64,000 nt of DNA, from contig JAOVFP010000014.1 of the NCBI GenBank assembly GCA_025738555.1, positions 2,046,001-2,110,000 of the forward strand, given 5' to 3'. A model generated the notes under the pieces. It did no database searches. It was given only the letters and a program-made list of their open reading frames with translations, and was not told where the DNA came from. Numbering within the stretch: the stretch's first letter is position 1; each line of letters opens with the position of its first letter. Below, one piece after another: positions 44,407-55,988 of the stretch. The position numbers and the translations under genes were made by a program. Source of the stretch: Cyathus striatus. Its lineage: Eukaryota > Basidiomycota > Agaricomycetes > Agaricales > Nidulariaceae.

Positions 44407-45960
44407 CAGTACTTTACACACACCCATCTATACACATGTACTCCACATGTAGTACATATTTCCATGTGAACTACATGTGTACTTCACAAAAATACACTTA
44501 ATTGTAAAATTTCCACATGGACTTCACCTAATTCCACATGAAGTACATGTGAATTCCACTTCTTAAAAAATTTCATGCAGAAAGTGAATTTAGCTATGAA
44601 GAAAGTGAACTACACATGAAATTGTACATGTGGAATTCATGTGTACTTCACTCAAATTATTTAAAAATAATAATATATTTAAAACTATTTAAATACAACT
44701 ATTATTAATTAATAGGTCACATGATATTGTGCCCTACTGCCCTGCCTGCTTGTCATTGTCAACACCCTCCCCCCCCACTATCATTGTCTGCCTTCCCAAC
44801 ACACCATGTGCACTTGTTGTTGCCCCCCATTTCTGCCTCCCACACATATTGTTCCCCCTTGTTCCTACCCTTCATGCACATTGTTCCCCCCATTCTCACC
44901 CTCCATGCACATTATCCCCTGCAATTCCCACCCTTCACATGTGTCACTCCTTGCTGTTCCTGCCCTTCATGTGCATTGTTCCCTGCCATTCCCACTCTCC
45001 ATGTGCCTCATTCTCCCCTGTTCCTGCCCTTCATGCATGTTGTTCCACCTGTTCCTGCCCTTCATGTGCATTGTTCCCCCTGTTCCCACTCTCCATGCAT
45101 GTCATTTCCCTCTGTTCCCACCTTCCACATGCATCATTCCCAGCCTTCCCCACCCTCCATGCATGTTGTTCCCTGCACGCCTGCCATCCCCTGCCACCCC
45201 CACCCTCCATGCTCATCGTTCCCTGCCTTTTTTGCCCTGCATGCATGTCATTTCTGGCTGTTCTCACCCTATGTGCTCATCACTGTTCTACCCCTCCTAC
45301 CCTGGGTGCATGGACCTCTTGTCTTTTTGATGTTGTCTTGCTTCAGGTTTACCCCCCTGATAGGGGAGAGAGGGCAAGGGGAGAGAGAGAGAGAGAGAGA
45401 GAAGGAAGAATGGGAGAGGAAGAGACAGTAGGGAGAGTAGGAGATGGTAGTAGGGAGTGAAGAAGTGGGGCAAGGAATGATGAGCTGGCAACATGTCAGT
45501 AATATGTCACATGATGTGTATGTGTGGAAATGAACCACAGGTCTTTATATAGCCTTTGGCTCCCTTATATTATATGGCTAGTTGGCTTAACTGTAAACCT
45601 GCTGCTTTTGGTATAATTAGTAATCAAAGCCATGGTCAATAGTTCAATTCCCCTTGGTGCCATTATGCTAAATCATTTATTTTTATTATAATAGTAACAG
45701 GTAAGTGTATTACAAGTAACTACAATGTGTACTGTACAAGTGTAACTAGTTCACATGCACTCCTTGTGAATTTCACTTCACAATTCCATGTGGAATTTTG
45801 ATATTTCACCCATACATGTGCACTGCATGTGTACTTCATGTGTACAAAAATCACAAATTTGAATGGAAATTTGTGGATTTGAATACATTTGAGGTGGAGT
45901 GTAGTACATGTGAAAAGGTGGAATTCATGCATCAGGAAAAACCCACATTCCGAATTCAGA
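44407..45960. mobile_element. Composite satellite element E4
   Basis: The left end CAGTACTTTACACACACCCA (44407) fits the terminus shared by E1-E3. Then ACATGTG / GAATTCCACATG words (44430-44640) and a C-rich minisatellite of about 33 bp (CCCTTCATGTGCATTGTTCC; 44720-45300). A (GA)n run follows at 45374-45400, a tRNA-like stretch with B box AGTTCAATTCCCC at 45560-45655, and again CATGTGTACTTCATGTG words (45740-45930). No right terminus or target duplication found. The long open frames across the C-rich part are repeat artefacts. Confidence 0.5.
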
Positions 45961-46345
45961 ATCAATGAGTGGAATTTGTCTGAATCACACTAATGAGAAT
46001 CATGGAGATCTAATTTGGTATATGTACACCAAATTCATCACTGATTATTCTACAGTTATTTCGTAACATGTCAGTTACCATGAATTTATCCCATATTCCA
46101 GCCAAATAATACAGCAGGCAGATACTTATATATTTACCTAGTTCATGATAATTTGCAATTGCTAAAGTCAAGAAAGCCTTGTCTACGTTGAAGCCTGATA
46201 TTTATTAATTCTTCAGCTACCAGTAGCACAATAATGTTATAAGCACTTAAAGAATAGGTTTGGAAAAATGAAATGAGATCCAAATGAAATCACTGATCAG
46301 ACAAGCTCCAAATCCAATGTTGTACAGTGCATACAGTAAGTACAT
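45961..46345. other. AT-rich, nothing recognised
   Basis: I see no gene or repeat here apart from a fragment near 45930-45960 that resembles 48175-48205 in reverse orientation (TTTTTCCTGATG). Confidence 0.35.
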
Positions 46346-46347
46346 TA

Positions 46348-46980
46348 CAGTGTTTGAGTGCTCATCTGTACACCTAAAATTGATCTTTAGATATCTCAGT
46401 ATATATACACCTTTCTTGCACTGTACTTGTTCTGACAGGTAAAATGACATGTAAGGCTCACTCTGTACAAGTTTGAAGCTATTATGTGACGAGGAAAATG
46501 ATACAGAGCTATTTCTTTGAAATCATGTCAAAATTAGCTTAACCTGTCAATTGTACACCTTCACTTAACTGTGGGAAGCCGCGCCGAATGCCAGCACTAA
46601 ACAATGCTCAGTTTACCCTTCCCCTTGTCCACAGGCTTCCACAGAGCTCAGGCCTCGAGATCTCTATGGCTATTTACCTTGGGAATAATTCTGAGGCATT
46701 CTTCTGTAAAATAAATACAATTAATGCAAACATTTTGGTGTAGAATGGTGTGTAGGAAGTCATCTATGTGTTCCAATATTTTGTAATGTTGCACAAATTG
46801 GGTGTAAATTGAGGTTTACCATTCACACACTCATTTTTCATACACATAGCTTTTTGTGCTATATATCTAACTTGTAATACATAGTGTAGAACATCATTTT
46901 TGTATGTGGAATGAATATATGTCGAGATATGGCCAGGTGTACAGTTGAGAGGTCCTGTACAGATGAGTGCTCAAACACTG
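46348..46980. mobile_element. mariner-like MITE (633 bp)
   Basis: Perfect 25-bp terminal inverted repeats starting CAGTGTTTGAGTGCTC, flanked by TA on both sides (46346-46347, 46981-46982). TA duplications and CAGT-type ends fit Tc1/mariner non-autonomous elements. No open frame of note inside. It retains some CpG (CCGCGCCG at 46578), so it may be fairly recent. Confidence 0.75.
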
Positions 46981-46982
46981 TA

Positions 46983-47356
46983 CAATCAGCCAGGTGATAA
47001 TCTGGTCTTTGTTTTTAATTGTATGCCAGTGCTTACTCTCTTCAACCTATAGCTTCCTCCCTTGTCTACATTCGGTTTTTGGCCATATTACCCATAACTT
47101 GCAGAGAAGTAAGTGAATTGTTATGCAAATCAACCACCCTCGGCCCCCCAGTCAGCTCGATTCATGCGAGACTCGATCGAGCCTGTCAAGGCTGGACTCT
47201 GGAGTAAGCTGCTTAGTGGCTAGCTGTCGCTTGAAGTTGTTTGTTGAAGTTACTTGTCAAGTAAAAGTACATATATTGATTTGCTGGCATCTGTTGTCGC
47301 CATTTCTTTCTTTCTTCCTTCTCCTTTCTCTGCCAAAAGCTTCCTGTCCCCTCACC
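46983..47356. other. Possible promoter/leader, CT-rich before ATG
   Basis: CpG-containing sequence. 47300-47355 is strongly pyrimidine-rich (TTTCTTTCTTCCTTCTCC), a common feature upstream of fungal start codons. It precedes CACCATGC at 47357. Confidence 0.3.
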
Positions 47357-47518
47357 ATGCTTCAACTTACATGTTTGAGTCTTTGCTTATATGCTATCAT
47401 ATTCGAAAGGTCCGTACCTACCATCTCCTTGTCAAGTTTTGCAGACCCAGTTACCATAGATACCTCTACAAGCGAACAGCTGGGGTGTATGATGAAGGGT
47501 GCAAGAGGTATTATATGA
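47357..47518 (+). CDS. Small possible secreted protein (53 aa)
   Basis: ATG in a good context (CACCATGC) after a CT-rich leader. The N-terminus MLQLTCLSLCLYAIIF looks like a signal peptide, and the mature part would be about 35 residues with one Cys, ending at TGA 47516-47518. The surrounding segment keeps CpG, unlike the neighbouring transposons. No homologue recognised. It may equally be a chance frame or a first exon, so confidence is low. Confidence 0.25.
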   Translation: MLQLTCLSLCLYAIIFERSVPTISLSSFADPVTIDTSTSEQLGCMMKGARGII

Positions 47519-48600
47519 TTCTCTCGTGTTGAGTACTCACTGACCAGTAAACTTTTAGATGTGTACCAGGATACTCATGAGGTGATGCACCCTTATTATG
47601 TCCAAGTAAGTTTCCTTCGTTTTGAATGGTGTCTAGTGCTCAGCTAAATGTGCATAGATCATTTGTCACCAGTGGCAGGTTTTGTAATAGTGCATTTCAA
47701 CTCTCCTATGCCGACAGGTGTAATGAGCTGTGGGATGTAGCATAGGTAAGTGATAAGATTGTAGATGGTTTATAATCCTCGTTACTAACTAATGAATGTC
47801 GGCAATGTAGTGTTGACTGACTCGGTATTGCATACATCTCTGATGAAAGCTTGAATAGTGGAGAGCCCCTGATAGGTTTTTAGTGTACAATGCATTAGAT
47901 TTATTGTATCTTCATGTATATAAGGCTACTTCGTTTTTAATACATCACTTTTACATTAATGTATATCAGCTTAAGTGATTGGTGTGTATATGTGTAACAA
48001 AGGATAATGTGTCGAATGTGCTATAATTACCGCTAATTTCCTCCTAACTGTATGGGGGACAAGTCCAAATTCAGAAGAATTTCACTGATTCTACCAATTC
48101 TCAGCATGATACCTAATTCTACCTATTATGTAGAATTCATACTAACCAAGTTATAATTATGCAGAATGTACACTTTGTGTTTTTCCTGATGTGTGTATTC
48201 CACATGTAACAGGGGGCAAGCATAAAGTGCTCAAGGTGAGGAGAAGTGAGAGCATAAGAAATCAAAAGGATTTAGCAGAGACAAGTCTGTAGAGTTGCCA
48301 ATAGCTGTTAAGAAAGAAGAGCCTGATGACTCTAAATTCACACAGTTGTTGAAGAGTACTGAGAGTAGAATGGCCTCTATTGAAAGGGAGACCCAAAATT
48401 AATGGGAAAATCAGTGCTAAATTCAATGTTATTTCAATACTTGTCTTATATTTATTTCATCATACATAAATGTGCATATTATGTAAAAAGTGCTATATTA
48501 ATAATAATATTACAGCTTGGAAAATGTGATCATGTGATTTTATCATTCTACCATTTTTTAAACTAGTGCACCTCCATGAAGACCATGAAACAGAATGAAA
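47519..48600. other. Mostly unrecognised; short charged frame at 48240-48402
   Basis: No clear gene. 48240-48402 reads VELPIAVKKEEPDDSKFTQL then KSTESRMASIERETQN, a charged helical piece that could be a relic gag or coiled coil. GGGGGCAAGCATAAAG (48203-48218) is matched in reverse complement at 48611-48626, a 16-bp inverted repeat about 400 bp apart. Confidence 0.3.
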
Positions 48601-48609
48601 TAATAGAGG

Positions 48610-49375
48610 TCTTTATGCTTGCCCCCCCATTCTGTCTGGACTCCATGGATTCCATGGACTATCTGGATGGACTTCAAGGATTTTCTGGATAGTCCATGGA
48701 ATCCAGCCAGACTCCAGCTGGACTCATTTTGGCTGCAAGTCCAGCCAATTTTTCAATTCCAGTCTGGTTCCAGTCCACCAGGAATCCTTTCATTAGCTGG
48801 AGTCTGGCAAGTTTGGCAGGAATTTTGGCAGACTAAATCCATTCAGAACTCACCTGGACTCCAGTTGGAATTAGGCAGACACGGACTCTCTATTAGCCAC
48901 TATTAGTATTACTAGTTACTTGTTATTAGTATTAGTTACCTTTAATTAATTTATAGTAAAAAGATGTAACAAGCTGGAATCAAACCCTCAACTATGGGAC
49001 AAGTCACATGAGCAACTAAAGAGTACACAATACCAATACACCAAATGGCCTTACAACTTTTAGAGACAGCAATCTACATAATCACCATATATTTCACTTT
49101 CCTGAAATGGTATGTCATTTTCCCCACCCTATTTTTTCTTTCTCTCTCATGTCAATGCTTCCACCCTCCCATGTCAACATGTCAAGCACCTCTAACCCCC
49201 TTCCCACATTGTTGCCTCTAACCCTCTTCCCATATCATCACCTCAAGCTCTCTTCTCATGTTGTTGCCTCAAGCCCCCTTCTCATATCATCACCTCAAGA
49301 CTCCTTCCCACATTGTCAACCCATCCCCACCTCCCTTGTTGTTGCCCAAATTGACTCTCAAGTGCAAGATCAATA
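48610..49375 (-). mobile_element. Composite satellite element E6 (fragment)
   Basis: 48630-48890 is built of TGGACTCCA / TGGAATCC words. 48960-49062, read on the minus strand, is tRNA-like (A box TTTGGTGTATTGGTA, B box GGGTTTGATTCC). 49115-49360 is a C-rich minisatellite (CCTCTTCCCATATCATCACC). The order word satellite, tRNA-like, C-rich block mirrors E4 in reverse. Ends not identified. Confidence 0.4.
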
Positions 49376-49409
49376 GCACAGCAAGATTGATAACATATGG
49401 GATAGGTGC

Positions 49410-49799
49410 TGTGGTGTGAATGGTTGCACATTTTTAGTGACAGACAAGCAAAATACTCGAAGCCGAACTTAAACACTCGAAATAGAGAAGAAGTGAGTCT
49501 TATTGCTAATCTGGAATAAACTAGCACAAGAATACTAACTAAGAAAGACTGTATTTATAGAAAGAATCCACGAGGAGATCACATGTAAGTAACCTACACT
49601 ACAATGCATGTTCTACTGTGCAATTACATTAGAAACTCATGTATTACAGATGGCCAAACTGTGCAACTGTGCCCACAGTCATGATGAGTAAGGTATGTTG
49701 ATATGCATGGTGTCCGCATTGTAAGTCATGTGACTAATCACATGACATAGATAAGATAGTGATTAGATAAATGATTAGATAAGAGATGAGATCCTAACA
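49410..49799 (-). mobile_element. Gypsy D 3' LTR
   Basis: Read on the minus strand, CCTTTAAAGGGGGGGTAAA (a purine tract) is followed by TGTTAGGATCTCATC, the LTR start, at 49799. The far end is not certain (about 49410). GTATTTATAG (49550) is a possible promoter element on the plus strand. Confidence 0.55.
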
Positions 49800-50025
49800 T
49801 TTACCCCCCCTTTAAAGGTCATGTCCTCACGACATTTCAATTGTCTCTTCAATTTGTCAAAGTTGATAGTAATCCAATATTCATATAAGAGCAATTGGGA
49901 GATAATGAGCAATTAAGAAAACGAAGGTGATAGAGGTGAGGATGATAATAAAGTAGAGAATGATGATAACTTCATCAGAGTACATGGTAGAGAATGATAG
50001 ATTTCCATAAAGGAATGTCATGTAT

Positions 50026-51285
50026 TTATATATTTAAAGCTTCCAGATTTTCCCAATGAAATTTGTTTAATAGACTTTTAGCTCCCAATAAAGAGCTAAT
50101 CAGTTCCCAGGTACAATGATCATAGGAGTAGCCTTTCCATTTAATTTTATATAGAACCTTTTTTCGGTTTATTTTCCAAGCTAGGATTGCTTCTACTTTG
50201 TACTGTTCCTGATCATCAACAGTAATAGCTGGAGGTGGTTTTGGCTTTTGTTGTGATTTGTATTGTGCAGGAATATATTTTATAAGAAGTTGTGTGTTAA
50301 ATACCGGATGTTTTCGGTTCCAGGATTTAGGTAATTGGATTTCATATGAGGCTAGACCCACTTTCTTTAAAACTTTGAATGGTCCATATCATTTGTCGTC
50401 TAATTTAGCAACCGGTCTGTCTGATTTAATATTAATTCCCTCTATGTAAACAAGGTCACCAGTTTTATATTCAGGCGATTCATTCCTATATCTGTCATAT
50501 CCTCATTTCATTGCTTCATTTGACAATGTAAGAGCCACCTTGGCATTTTCTCTGGCTTTTGTTATTGTAGTAATGAATTCTTCTACACCAACAATATGAG
50601 ATGTTCTGTTTGGTCTGATTCCTAAGGATGATGTCCATACATTAAATAAAAGGGAGTGTATCCAGTTGCTCTATGTATTGTGTCATTGTAATTGAATTCT
50701 GTAACAGCTATTTTATCTGTCCAATCATCTTGATCGTAGTTTACGTAAATTCGGAGATATTGTTCTATTTCCTGATTTACTTGTTCTACTTGTCCATTTG
50801 TTTGTGGTCGATATGCTGTAGATAAATTCATTTTTACTCCAAGTCATTTGGTAAATTCTTTTGTGAAATGAGATGCGAATTGCAATCCTCGATCACTAAT
50901 AACATGTTGTGGCATTCCAAAGTTTTTAAATACTTTTTCTAAATATAATTCAGCCACTCCTGGACTATCAATTTCCTTATTGCATGGAATAAAGGCTGCC
51001 ATTTTTGTAAACCAATCCACTACTACCATTAAAAAGTCAAACCTTCGGGAATATGGGAGTGGTCCAATGAAATCAATTGATATGGAATGCCAAGGTCCTT
51101 CAGGAATACTATTAGGATTTAATAATCCAATCAGTTTCAATCTATGAATATTTGTCCTTTGACAAGCTTCACATCCTGATACATATTTTACTATGTCAGA
51201 TCTTATTCTAGGCCACCAATAATTCCTTGTAATTAATTCCTGAGTTTTGTATTTTCCATGGTGTCCAGATATGGCTGAATCATGA
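50026..51285 (-). pseudogene. Gypsy D integrase and chromodomain
   Basis: From 51285 leftward: HDSAISGHHGKYKTQELI, RNYWWPRIRSDIVKYVSGCE with ACQR (HHCC), then SISIDFIGPLP (Asp 1), MPQHVISDRGLQFASHF (Asp 2), QTNGQVEQVNQEIEQ (Glu). Then a chromodomain: YKVEAILAWKINRKKVLYKI, KWKGYSYDHCTWE, ending LEALNI at 50026. Stops: TGA after KEFTK (about 50844) and near 50620. Catalytic residues are kept. It is cut at 51285 by a satellite element; the rest of pol is absent. Confidence 0.8.
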
Positions 51286-52497
51286 CATGTTCTGTACGGA
51301 TCCACATGGAATCCGTACGGAATTTTCGGAATCTGTGCAGAATCTGCACAGATTTTTTTCATTTTGGCAGGGGTTTTTTTGGGTCTGTACAGATTCTGCA
51401 CAGATTCCGAAAATTCCGTACAGATTACACAGAATTCCTTGGAATTCCACATTACAGACCTGAAAATTCTGTACAGATTCTGTACAGAATCTGTACAGAA
51501 TTTTATTATACTTATTTCCTTGCATGTGACACTCTGCATTAAGCATGACACTAGGTGTTGAGTGTGATACTAGGTGTTGAGTGTGACACTATACATTAAA
51601 TGTGACACTATAAGTGTGACACTAGGTGTTGAGTGTGATACTAGGTGTTGAGTGTGACACTATACGTTAAATGTGACACTATAAGCGTGACACTAGGTAT
51701 TGAGTGTGATATTAGATGTTGAGTGTGACACTATGCATTAAGCATGACACTATGCATTAAGCGTGACACTAGGTGTTGAGTGTGACTAAGCGTGAGTGTG
51801 ATACTAAGCGTTGAGTGTGACACTAAACATTAAATGTGACACTATGCATTAAGCGTGACGCTATGCATTAAGCGTGACGCTATGCATTAAGTGTGACGCT
51901 ATGCATTAAGCGTGACACTAGGTGTTGAGTGTGACTAAGCGTGACACTAAGTGTTGAGTGTGACACTAAGCGTTGAGTGTGACACTAAGTGTTGAGTGTG
52001 ACACTAAGCATTGAGTGTGACACTAAGCATTGAGTGTGACACTAAGCATTGAGTGTGACACTAAGCATTGAGTGTGACACTAAGCATTGAGTGTGACACT
52101 AAGCATTGAGTGTGACATGAAGTGTTGAGTGTGACACTATACTTAAACATGACACTATGCATTAAGTGTGACACTATACATTAAACATAACACTATACAT
52201 TAAGCATAACACCATGCATTAAGTGTGATACTATGCATTGAGAATGATACTATATATTGAGTGTATCATGGATTTTGTATAGTGTGACACTTTTCACCTA
52301 GGGTTACACTTGACATGTGTGACAAGGCAGCAATGCATAAATCCACACAGAATCCATATAGAATAATCACCTCTAATAATAATAATAGCTACTATATAAA
52401 TTCTGTATGGTATCTATACAGGTCTGTACAGGTCTGTACAGATCTGTACAGATCCATACAGACCTCTTGGGGGAGTGTAAATTACTGCTGTTGACTC
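51286..52497. mobile_element. E1-family element, reverse orientation, chimeric flanks
   Basis: Reverse-complement relative of 19221-20293. It has CTGTACGGATCC words at 51288-51510, a GTGTGACACTAAGCATTGA minisatellite (51530-52260), then GGCAGCAATGCAT, the TAATAATAATAG spacer and GGGGGAGTGTAAATTACTG at the right end (52497). The outer 22 or so bases of the left terminus are missing. The left flank is gypsy D integrase and the right flank is a KDZ-type gene, so there is no target duplication. Confidence 0.8.
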
Positions 52498-53927
52498 AGA
52501 TTTTACAAACTTTTTCCAAGCAATAACAACTCCACATGGAGCACATACAGGTTCAACACATTAATAGCAATTTGAAGAAAAATAAGGCTTGCAGGTATCA
52601 GAATTATCATCATTATGTTCTTCATCATGTGGCTCCTGTGGTTGATTAACATTAGGTAGCCATGCCAGGTTTTCATTTCTGTGTTGCAGTGCTATTTTTA
52701 GTCCAGAAAGACTTGCTGAACTGTAATTTGACTTATGCTTATTCCACATTTCTTTGTGAGCCTCACATGCTTCTGTACCTGCAACTTTTTGTGCATCACA
52801 ACCCTTAACACAACATTTGGGTCCATATTGTATGTTATGATGCTTGCAGAATACACCACCATGATAATTGTTAACTTCACCATGACAACCCTCCATTGCA
52901 CAGTGCTAAATCATTGTTAAGTCTAAGTTTATCATAAATAAATAAATACACATACAGTTGGGCCCATTACAACACTATATACTACAACCATCTTCACAGG
53001 AGCAAAATTTTCTGTTGTAATATTACTTCTGTAGCTAGTCATGTTATCAGCTACATTCTAAGCAGCTGTGCTCTGATGGAGGTTTAACAATTCCATTTGC
53101 CCCAAGATGCTCAAATGCATAATGTGCAATTTCATTGATTGGTAGATTATCATTAACAGTAAGTTGCCTACCAGTAATTAAGCTTACAGTCCAAATAGAC
53201 TCATTTATAAAGGCATGCCAAATTTGCTTGCAACTAATTTCAATGTTATTTCCAAAGCTATTACTCCAATATTCAGCATATGCTACAGCTGATGCATGAA
53301 AACTGTATATACCATGCATTATTGCTTAAGAGAATACTCAATCCACCCAAAGATGAGTACTTATTTTTAAATAATGTACTTTATTTAAATATTCTTTTTG
53401 TGGTCTCTAACCAGTAATAGATATATGTTTATGATCAGCATAGTATATTGATTTACACTTTTTGTACCCTCAATTAATGTAACTTTTGGTATATCTTGAT
53501 ATTTTGTATTTTGTATTAATGCAGACCCATCACATGATGCACCATTGCAACACATAAAATTTAGTTTCTGAAACAGGTCCTAGCTCTTCAATATAGTGGA
53601 TACAATTTAAGAAATTTGGAAAATGCATCCAGTTTTGTAGAAATATTATAGCTAATGTCATCATCATCATAGTGATCTGGATTTATATTTTATTGAAATA
53701 AATATTTTGTTTTATTACCAAGAGAAGATGTAACAGCCATTGACAGTGCATTAATCCAAGCAGTTAGTGTTGTTGTTTTTCTGTCATTTCCTTCATGATA
53801 CTGTTGTCTTGCATGTAGATTTAACAGCTCAGCATTACTTGTTAGAGAAAACAGCAAAAATATAACTGTTAATAGGCTAATCTTTGATCCAAAGTTTGCT
53901 TCAATAAACAAATTGACTAAACTTTAA
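52498..53927 (-). pseudogene. KDZ-associated CxC5/CxC6 protein, truncated
   Basis: Read leftward: IEANFGSKISLLTVIFLLFS and a helical N-part (53911-53690), a CCNGASCDG cysteine motif (about 53560), and YYADHKHISIT. Then GNNIEISCKQIWHAFINESI, IAHYAFEHLGANGIVKPPSE and HSCLECS (53319-53047; CxC5-like). After an intron comes the CxC6-like part CHGEVNNYHGGVFCKHHNIQ, CCVKGCDAQKVAGTEACEAH (52896-52561). It ends CVPCGVVIAWKKFVKSES at the E1-family element (52497). These cysteine clusters accompany KDZ (Kyakuja-Dileera-Zisupton) transposases in basidiomycetes and probably bind zinc. Frame breaks between exons and the missing C-terminus make it a pseudogene. Family assignment is from memory of motif order. 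Confidence 0.6.
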
Positions 53928-54097
53928 CATAGGAAACTCTTGTTCAGTTCCTATAGCATAGGGCATTGGCAAGTAATACAATGCAACTAAATATGAGTGC
54001 CTGAGCAATAGGGAAAAGCATATTTGAAGTAACCAAATGACAATGTTAAAGAAACTAAAATTACATGATACAAACTATAATACCACATGATGTACAA

Positions 54098-55800
54098 CTA
54101 CTTGTTCTTAATCCCAGCTCCTTTCTTCAATTTCCCCTTGTCCTTTCTTTTGGCTGATTTCTGCTTTGAATCACTGGCCTTCTCATTACCAGCTGCTTTA
54201 TCTTTATTAGCCTTGTCTCTGGCATCCATCCAGTCCTCTAAATTGACTCTTGTAAATTCAGAAGACTTCTCCAAACTCCAAAGCTTGCATGTTTTGTTCA
54301 TGTCAGGATAGTTGGAAAGTCTCTTCAGAACAACATTCCAGTTGTGCCATGCAGTAGTTCCAATCCCAAAAAGTTTATAAATTTCAGAGGATGATGGTTT
54401 AGCAAACCCATCAGGCAAGGGTTTAGAATTTATGTCCACTAAGCATCTAACCCTATTAACCTCATTGTAATCTTTCCATGCCTCCTGAATTGAGCATTTT
54501 CCAGTAAGTCCAAGGAGTGACTGATCTATCTCATAAATGGATACAATAGTCCTCTCTCTTGGAGATAACTTATTGCCAATTTGGGTGTTCTCAACTGAAT
54601 AGCTAGACTTATTATCCTCACTTTTAGAATGAGCTGAAGTTTCATTTGTGCTAACAGCACTTGGAGTCTCACTGTAGCCAATATTTTTAATGATAGGGTC
54701 AGTCTGACACAAGAATTAGTATTTTAATATATATATATATAATTGAAATTCTTACTGCAGCAAGAAAGATAGCCAAGTCTTGATTTTGTGGGCACCACTC
54801 AATAGTAACTGCATCTCATATGCTACTGTAGTGCCCTCACATAATCCAGATATTTTGACTGGTATCAAATACTCTAATCTGATGGTCTTGTTCTACAATT
54901 CATATTAGTGGAGATGAAACAAAATTCATAATAATATTACCTTTAATATGAGGAATCATTTGAGAAATTTCTTCAAGTAAAGATTTCAGATGATTGTTCA
55001 CAACAACAGAAATAGCTGTTGGAGGAGTTTCAATATTCAACAAAGTTGGGTTGACATTTGGAGAATTATTAAAAATGATAATATATGCCAGTTCTTCTTG
55101 AATATCCATAGGAGAGTTGTTCTTATCATCAATATAATCAGCAAAGTTCAATGCATTTCCATATGCCTTTCCTCAAATTGTACCACCATGAGTTTTAGAT
55201 GCTCCTTTCAATTCTGTCTTAGTTGGTACAGGGGACAGAGGAGCATTGGTTGCTGGGGAGCTATGCATATTATGTCAGAAGTAACAAGAATAGAAGAGGG
55301 TGATTGAGAGGATTGAGAATAATAAAGGAGCAAAGACTCAAACACAAACACAGACACAGACACAGATGGGGAGAAAACTTTTTGTCAACTACCAAGATAC
55401 AGAGTGTTTATATACTAGAGTGATCTACCAAAGTCCTACTAAAGTCCTACCAAAGTCTTACTAAGGTTACCAAAGTCCTACCAAGGTTACCATAGTCCTA
55501 CCAAGGTCTGATCTAGAGGCTGTGCAACCCAGAATATCTAACATATTATAGTCTTATCTAGCACTCCCCTCCTCCAAAATTTGTTTATCTTTCTCATTAT
55601 TCACCTCAATATTCTTTTCCTTTTCCTCAATATCAATCACCTCATTATCAGAACTCTCACTATCAGTTTATTCACTATTTCCCTTCATTTTCAAATCATC
55701 TCTTTTTCCTTCTTCAGCATTACTATCATTCTCATTCTCATTCTCATTGTCTTCAGTACTATTGTTTTCAGTACTTTCAGATTCACTGTCTGAGGGTGAG
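54098..55800 (-). pseudogene. Unrecognised gene relic with acidic and basic regions
   Basis: Three pieces run leftward. 55800-55544 is strongly acidic (SPSDSESESTENNSTEDNEN; one in-frame TAA). 55272-54900 follows across a solo LTR (LSPVPTKTELKGASKTHGGT, then ALNFADYIDDKNNSPMDIQE, VVNNHLKSLLEEISQMIPHI). 54712-54098 is SIYEIDQSLLGLTGKCSIQE, EIYKLFGIGTTAWHNWNVVL, LEDWMDARDKANKDKAAG and a lysine-rich tail ending GAGIKNK. The last piece is open for 204 residues. I do not know the family. The basic tail suggests a nuclear or nucleic-acid-binding role; this is inference. Confidence 0.45.
55273..55543. mobile_element. Solo LTR, family D (271 bp)
   Basis: TGTCAGAAGTAACAAG ... CAGAATATCTAACA with TATTA on both sides (55268-55272, 55544-55548). 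Same family as 20667-20939. It splits the relic gene at 54098-55800. Confidence 0.8.
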
Positions 55801-55988
55801 ATGCCTGATGGGCATACACTACCTATAGCAGTCAATTTTAGCTTTTCTATTATGTATACAAGTACTCATCAAATAGTAACAAACATGGGTTAGATAATAG
55901 CATTGGAGTTGAGATCTGAGCTGCCAGTTATAGTACTACAAAGTACACTCACCAAGGGTATTATTAATATAAAGCCTAAGGTGGTACT

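Noticed and set aside
44721..45460. Three overlapping 170-240-codon frames, Pro/His/Cys-rich
   Set aside because: They lie in a C-rich minisatellite of about 33 bp; three frames open at once is a composition effect.
50622..51551. Single long frame covering satellite words plus integrase
   Set aside because: The part right of 51285 is E1-family DNA that happens to stay open; only the integrase part is a gene.
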